Source of the DNA: Chrysochromulina tobinii
Lineage: Eukaryota > Haptophyta > Prymnesiales > Chrysochromulinaceae
Assembly: GCA_001275005.1 (NCBI GenBank)
Contig: JWZX01003214.1
Location: 1 to 49,115 of the forward strand
Reading direction: 5' to 3'
DNA length: 49,115 bases
The position numbers and the translations under genes were made by a program. The notes below the pieces were generated by a model. That model saw nothing but the letters and a program-made list of their open reading frames with translations. It searched no databases and was not told where the DNA came from. This document shows positions 44,655 through 49,115 of this stretch, in pieces. Positions within the stretch are counted from its first letter, which is position 1; each line of letters starts with the position of its first letter.

Positions 44655-46020
44655 GGGACAGTGCGGGTGCCGTCCTCAAGGCACTCTTCCAAAGCCCTCC
44701 GCTGGGCAACTACTCGTACGACGCTTTCACCGGCAACTCGCCGACTGTCGGTGGTGAGTGTGGTAGAAAAGTTGTCTTTTGTCTCACCGGAGGGACCGCG
44801 TACGCTAAGAGAATGACGGCGGGTAACCGCGTAACCTTTCTGGGCGGCTAGCGCGAACCGAACTGTCTCCCCCTTGGGGCAGGGGGCGGTTCGTTGATCC
44901 CCCCTAAGAGGAAACCCCACCGAAGCATATAACGGCCAAATAGTTACGGCCCGGGGTTCACCTCATCCTCAACATGATGACAGCACTCCGGGTGACACCT
45001 TTCGTAGTTTCGTATGACCTTACGCCGCCGCCCCCCCTCACGAACGCGATGTCGAACCCGCCCCAGCGCCAGCCCCCTTTTCCGTAGGGGAAGTTCGGGA
45101 CGTAGAACACCTAACACCACGGCGCACAGGGAGGATTTTCCAATGCGTTTGCCGTTTCACGGCCCGCCCCAAGGTGGGGGGGGCGTCGCGCCGTAGGGCG
45201 ACGGCATACGATACGTCGTTGTGGCCCTCGTCCGTGGTCCGGACTCCGGACCGACCCCTTACCGACCCCTTACACTGAGTTCAAAATCAGGTGGTGGGGA
45301 TAGTGTGTGAATCCAGAAAGAATACCCTCCCCTACCCCTTTGGGTCAAGTTACCCGCGGGGGGCCGGCCGTGCCCGCCCCCTGTGCCGGCTGTGCCTGTG
45401 GCGTGTGGGGGGCGGTCCGGCGGTGGGGATTTTGGTTTTTGCGATTTTCTATCACATCCTAGGATTGTCTCACATATCCTATGTACGTACAGGGCTGCGC
45501 CGTCCGAGGGCCAATGCCGAGGGCAAGGCGCTCGTCGTGTTCAACATTGAGCGCAACGTGCAGCTCGCCATCGGACGACCTCGCGTCGAGGGCCGTTTCA
45601 ACGATCGTGAGTTCGTGAAACTGCGCCAGTTTGCGTTGGAGGGCGCGACGGCGCGTGAAACATGAGTCATGACCATGAGTGGAGACGGGAAGCAACGGTC
45701 GAATGACCCGGAATCGCAATCAGACAGCAGCCGGTACATCGATGGGGTCCACGCACACCGGCTTTTGTGGGACAACAAACGCGCAAGAAGGTTGATGCGC
45801 TTGCAAATTCACTTGCAAATCAGACGCACCGCGCACCAGATCCGTCGTCGATCGTCGATCGTCGATCGTGCGGTCAGGCCGTATACGCACTCCGCACTGC
45901 GTCCCCGGTAAACACACCAAGATCGATGCCCCGAGGGCAGGCTCGCTCAAACAAATGCGACATCGCCTCCCGACCGATGTGCGATGAACCGATGTCTCCG
46001 CGCGGCTATCTCCGGCGCGC
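44655..46020. other. Long convergent intergenic region
   Basis: It lies between the esterase-transporter stop and the stop of the oxidoreductase. It contains a hairpin (annotated separately), a T-rich GGTTTTTGCGATTTTCTATC at 45433-45452 and a short GATCGTC repeat at 45843-45869. A small open frame at 45494-45665 on the plus strand (NAEGKALVVFNIERNVQLAI) reads oddly well but is matched by an equally long antisense frame. I could not recognise it and do not call it. Confidence 0.45.
44854..44893. other. GC-rich hairpin
   Basis: CGAACCG (44854-44860) pairs with CGGTTCG (44887-44893), and the interior CTCCCCC-TTGGGGCAGGGGG can extend the stem. It is about 200 bp downstream of a stop codon. A structural element in a transcript 3' region is possible; eukaryotic genes do not need it as a terminator. 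Confidence 0.45.
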
Positions 46021-47094
46021 CTACGAAACCGTAATGGATATTTTGCCCACGTGATCACTGACGCCACCGGCGCCACTGCCGGCGCTGTAATTGAAGGCCA
46101 GCGCGGCGTCCTCCAGGCTGAAGGATCGATCAACGGTCGCCCGCAGCCCGCCCGAGCGGACGAGTGCCGCCAGCTCGTCGAGGGCCTCGAGAGCAAATGC
46201 CTCGAACTCTTCGCCTGTCGCGTAGTTGAGTTGGCGCACGCCGGGCTTCGGGTTGGCAGAGAGGCACGGCGGCCCTTGCGTCTTCTTGGTGAAGCACTCG
46301 CCGTGGGGGAGCAGCAGGTACGTGCCGCCCGGTCGAATAGCATGCATCGCCTTATCGGCAGTGCCCTCGGCGCCGTAATTGTCGTACACGATGTCCACGC
46401 TGTCATCGGGAAGCGTGCCGAAGAGATCTACTTGCTTGTAATCGACGACGTACGTAGCGCCGAGGCTCTTGACAAAGTTGATGCTCGCGTCGCCACTCGC
46501 TGACGTCGCGATATGCGCCGCGCCCCACGCCTTGGCGAGTTGGATGCCTATCGAGCCTGTGCCACCTGCTCCTGCGGTGATGACAACGGTGAGGTTACCC
46601 TTGGTCCAGGGCGAGCCCTTTGGTAGAGGCGTGCCCGGCTCTGAGGCCGTGCGCTTGAGCGACATGAGCGAGGTGAGGCCAACCTCTGGGATCGTGCCCG
46701 CCTCGAGGTGGCTGATCGATGGCTTCAGACCGATGCTCGTCTCGGCGACTGCGACGTAGTCCGAGTAAGCGCCGGTGCCGAGCGTCCACACCTCGTCGCC
46801 GACATTGATGCGCGAGCAGTCGTCGCATTGTACCACCGTGCCGCTCACGTCCGCTCCGCACCTACCCACGGTGCAGGCGCCTCCCTCAACCTCGTCCACA
46901 TCAGAAGGATTTACCGATGTGGCATTGACACGAATGAGCGCAACGCCATGGCCCACCTTGGGCACGGCGACCATGCGAAGGTGCACGCAATCCACGAAGG
47001 GTGCGGCGCACGGGCCGGTCGTGCGCACTTGGCGCATCGTCGTTGGCGGAGCGGCCGCGTGAGCGGCCGCGGCCGCGATCGCGATTCTCAGCAT
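46021..47094 (-). CDS. MDR-family (quinone oxidoreductase-like) dehydrogenase
   Basis: Predicted NAD(P)H-dependent oxidoreductase of the zinc-independent QOR class, 357 aa, single exon, ATG at 47094. The N-terminus MLRIAIAAAAAHAAA is hydrophobic and alanine-rich and may be a signal sequence. The GroES-like domain has VGHGVALIRVNATSVNPSDV and NVGDEVWTLGTGAYSDYVAV. The Rossmann domain has the dinucleotide loop AGAGGTGSIGIQLAKAWGA, then GATYVVDYKQVDL and VDIVYDNYG. The usual zinc-binding cysteine cluster is not conserved in the expected spacing (CDDC is present at about 92-95). Substrate is not predictable. Its start lies 150 bp from the divergent gene at 47245. Confidence 0.9.
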   Translation of the reverse strand: MLRIAIAAAAAHAAAPPTTMRQVRTTGPCAAPFVDCVHLRMVAVPKVGHGVALIRVNATSVNPSDVDEVEGGACTVGRCGADVSGTVVQCDDCSRINVGDEVWTLGTGAYSDYVAVAETSIGLKPSISHLEAGTIPEVGLTSLMSLKRTASEPGTPLPKGSPWTKGNLTVVITAGAGGTGSIGIQLAKAWGAAHIATSASGDASINFVKSLGATYVVDYKQVDLFGTLPDDSVDIVYDNYGAEGTADKAMHAIRPGGTYLLLPHGECFTKKTQGPPCLSANPKPGVRQLNYATGEEFEAFALEALDELAALVRSGGLRATVDRSFSLEDAALAFNYSAGSGAGGVSDHVGKISITVS

Positions 47095-47244
47095 GTTCGG
47101 CCTTGCCGATGAAGTGAAACGAACAGCGTGAAAAGTGGTCTAGTTGCGAGCAGGCTTGACTTCATTTATCCGTTTGCGCCCGCCCGCCCGCCCGCCCCCC
47201 CACGTCGACTTTAGCTGGTTGATCGCGCGCGCGCGCTTCAGAAG

Positions 47245-48868
47245 ATGCTTCGCGCAGCCGTGTCGACGGCGCTCCGGCGGCCGGCGTCGTTGTGCCGGTC
47301 GCAGCCGGTGCGGCGGTTTAGCAAGCGGACGGACGGCTTCGACGAGGCACTGCCGCGGCGCGACATCATCGCGCCGCTCTTCTTCGCGGGCGTCTATGCG
47401 GGCTCATGGGTCGCGGCCGACGAAGGCCGCATCCAGTCGCTCGCAGAAAAGGTGGACGTGAACACGGACCCGACCAAAAACCCGACGCCCACGCAGCTGT
47501 TCCACCACTTGTGGCCGTATGTCGCGGGCACGCTCGGCATGCTCTTCGAGTCGGTCGCATGCAAGTTCAGCCAGACGAAGGACATGGAGTGGCTGTGCAC
47601 GACCGCGCTCAACGACGACGTGAACGCGGCGGTGGCGCTCTCGCTGCTCACGCCCCCGGCGGAGTTCTCGCCCGCGTTCACGCGTGCCATCTGCGACCGG
47701 AAGGGCGCGCTCCGGCGCGTCAACGAGATCGTGCAGATCTACAAGACGTTGCCGCGCGACCAGCACGACGACGTGGTCGTCAACGCGTGCGTGGTGATGG
47801 CGAAGGTGGCGGCGCTGCCCGAGCTCAAGGCGGAGGGGCTCGCCGTGGCCGACTTTAGCTGGATGATGCCCCCCGGCGAGAAGGCGCCGCTCTACGCGCA
47901 GTACGGTCTCGAGGGCCTCCAGATGCTCTGGCAGTCGGACACGCGCAGCTTGCTTTCGTCAGGTGGCGTGCTGCGCACGTATGAGTTGCTAGAAGGGAGC
48001 CCGCTGCGCCCGAGTAAGCTGGAGAGCTCGGTGATCAACCAGCTGCTCGCGCACCGCCTCTTCAACCAGTTCGTGTTGCGGCGCGCCGAGCTCCTCGAGC
48101 AGGTGCGCTGAGGGCCTCTGAGGGCCTCTTGAGGGCCTCTTGAGGGCCTCTGACGGCCTCTGATGGCCTCTGACGGCCTCTGATGGCCTCTGATTGCGTT
48201 CCTCATCACTCCTCGGGCAGGGGCGCGCGCTCGAAACGGCGCTTATGCGAGAGACGCGCGCGGTCGGCGCGGCCCAGCGCCCCAAGAACGTCTGGCAACG
48301 GGCGGGGGTGCAGAGCGGCGAGTCCGAGATGGAGATCTCGTCGCGCGTGCGCTCGGCCGAGCTCGAGGCGGTGCGCGGCAGCTTGCGGGTGCTCGAGGCC
48401 TACCAGCCCTCGAACGCCCTCACGTACCTCGAGCAGTACACCCCCTACATCTCCATGGCGAGCGCGGCCACGCTTGGTGCCCTCTACGGCGGTGCGCGCG
48501 GCTACTTTCGTGGCTGGTACCAGGACGTGACGCCTTCAGTCTGCCGTGAGCTCGCCGCGCACGTGGGCGCGCGCGCCGCGCTGGGCGCCCTCATCCTCGT
48601 CGCCGCCTTCGAGTACGCGCCATGGCTCAAGGCTCAGGCGCTCAAGCTCGCGGGCGAGAGCGAGGTGACGTGCTACTCAGACTCGAATGCTCTCAAGCAA
48701 CTCGTGGCCATCGACTGCGCGTACCTCGGTGTGATTGGGCTCGTCAACTTCGCCTTCCCTTTCTGCCTCGTGCCTTGGGCATGCAACGTCGCACAGATCC
48801 TCGTGCTCCCGAGTCAGGCGCCCGCGAGCGCGCGCAGGACGAACCCGACGTCGACGACCAAGCAGTGA
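47245..48868 (+). CDS. Unknown mitochondrial membrane-associated protein
   Basis: Exons 47245-48102 and 48221-48868 join in phase to 501 aa. The N-terminus MLRAAVSTALRRPASLCRSQ plus PVRRFSKR is a typical mitochondrial presequence. A short hydrophobic segment follows (IIAPLFFAGVYAGSWVAAD), then a helical region with TQLFHHLWPYVAGTLGMLFE and VNACVVMAKVAALPELKAEG. Near the C-terminus there are two to three more hydrophobic segments (ARAALGALILVAAFEYAPWL; QLVAIDCAYLGVIGLVNFAF). It may be an armadillo-like protein anchored in the inner membrane. I do not recognise a family. The intron is repeat-type with a 12-nt boundary duplication. Confidence 0.75.
48103..48220 (+). mobile_element. Introner-like intron of the mitochondrial unknown gene
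   Basis: The 118-bp intron of GAGGGCCTCT and GATGGCCTCT units. It ends TTCCTCATCACTCCTCGGGC plus AG. CTCCTCGAGCAG at the exon end (48091-48102) recurs with one difference at 48209-48220. Splicing gives LLEQ-GRALETAL. Confidence 0.87.
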
Positions 48869-49115
48869 AATTGTCTGATGACACCAGGACGACGATGATG
48901 TGACCCAGGCTCGGTGACTGTGATCGACGTGGCAAAATGACGATGCTTGGCGAGCGAGAGACGTTCTGCGTGCCGTGTGCTGCGGTCAGGTCAAATGGGG
49001 AAGTGATAAAGTAATTGGGCTTGCAAATCATGTTGCAAATCCAGCGCTTCCACACACCGCACAGCCGGACGTTCCAGCTTCCACCGGAAGGACCCCCGCT
49101 CCCCCGGGGGCGCCC

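Noticed and set aside
45014-45290. rRNA or other structured RNA gene in the long intergenic region
   Set aside because: No rRNA or tRNA signature was recognised; only a simple hairpin upstream at 44854-44893.
45291-45665. Small plus-strand frame with KALVVFNIERNVQLAI
   Set aside because: Overlapped by an equally long minus-strand frame, no start context or homology I can name; left as intergenic.

Overview
This window looks like nuclear DNA from a GC-rich unicellular alga. The genes are split by spliceosomal GT-AG introns (and one probable GC-AG intron), there are no operons or ribosome binding sites, and the products are eukaryotic: a MYST acetyltransferase, an IREH1/Rim15-type AGC kinase, a CDC50 flippase subunit, NIPSNAP, a probable CENP-I and a plastid-lumen methionine sulfoxide reductase. 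A haptophyte is my best guess, with a pelagophyte or dinoflagellate relative as alternatives. That is inferred from composition and gene content, not from a marker gene.

Layout. Positions 1-5.2 kb: MYST acetyltransferase (-), a uridine-kinase-like P-loop kinase (-) and an unknown protein with a short FAM13/Sld2-like helix (+). Positions 5.7-15.2 kb: a seven-exon DnaJ-X protein (+), a coiled-coil protein (+), an MFSD5-type molybdate transporter (+), an ankyrin protein (+) and plastid MsrB (-). Positions 15.4-28.5 kb: CDC50 (+), a very large IREH1/Rim15-like kinase (-) and a CENP-I-like protein (+). Positions 29-41.5 kb: NIPSNAP (-), a 2OG-Fe(II) oxygenase (+), a 7-exon EF-hand/TIR-like/LRR protein (-), an F-box/Kelch protein (-) and a second oxygenase-like protein (+). 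Positions 42-48.9 kb: a sialate O-acetylesterase fused to a PQ-loop transporter (+), an MDR oxidoreductase (-) and a mitochondrial unknown (+). Many genes are divergent pairs with 100-450 bp between start codons, so bidirectional promoters are likely.

The main discovery is in the introns. In most multi-exon genes they are arrays of 10-bp units (CTCTGATTGC, CTCTGATGAC, CTGAGTGCCG and similar) or of a second element containing GCTCACCACGGCG. At about ten introns on both strands, the coding sequence at the insertion point is present twice, as direct copies of 12-40 nt. One copy is exonic and the other is just inside the intron, and splicing restores the single-copy reading frame. This is what insertion of intron-forming elements with unusually long target duplications, or intron birth by tandem duplication, would leave. 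Some elements bring the 5' splice site and borrow the host CAG; others bring branch point and acceptor and borrow a host GT. The introns of the LRR gene are conventional and lack this signature, an internal contrast.

Other points of interest are the TIR-like LRR protein with recently amplified repeats, the esterase-transporter fusion, a 77-nt element upstream of two unrelated genes in the same relative orientation, and three apparent one-base frameshifts in C/G-rich stretches. All alignments were made by eye, and gene starts are the first plausible ATG unless stated.
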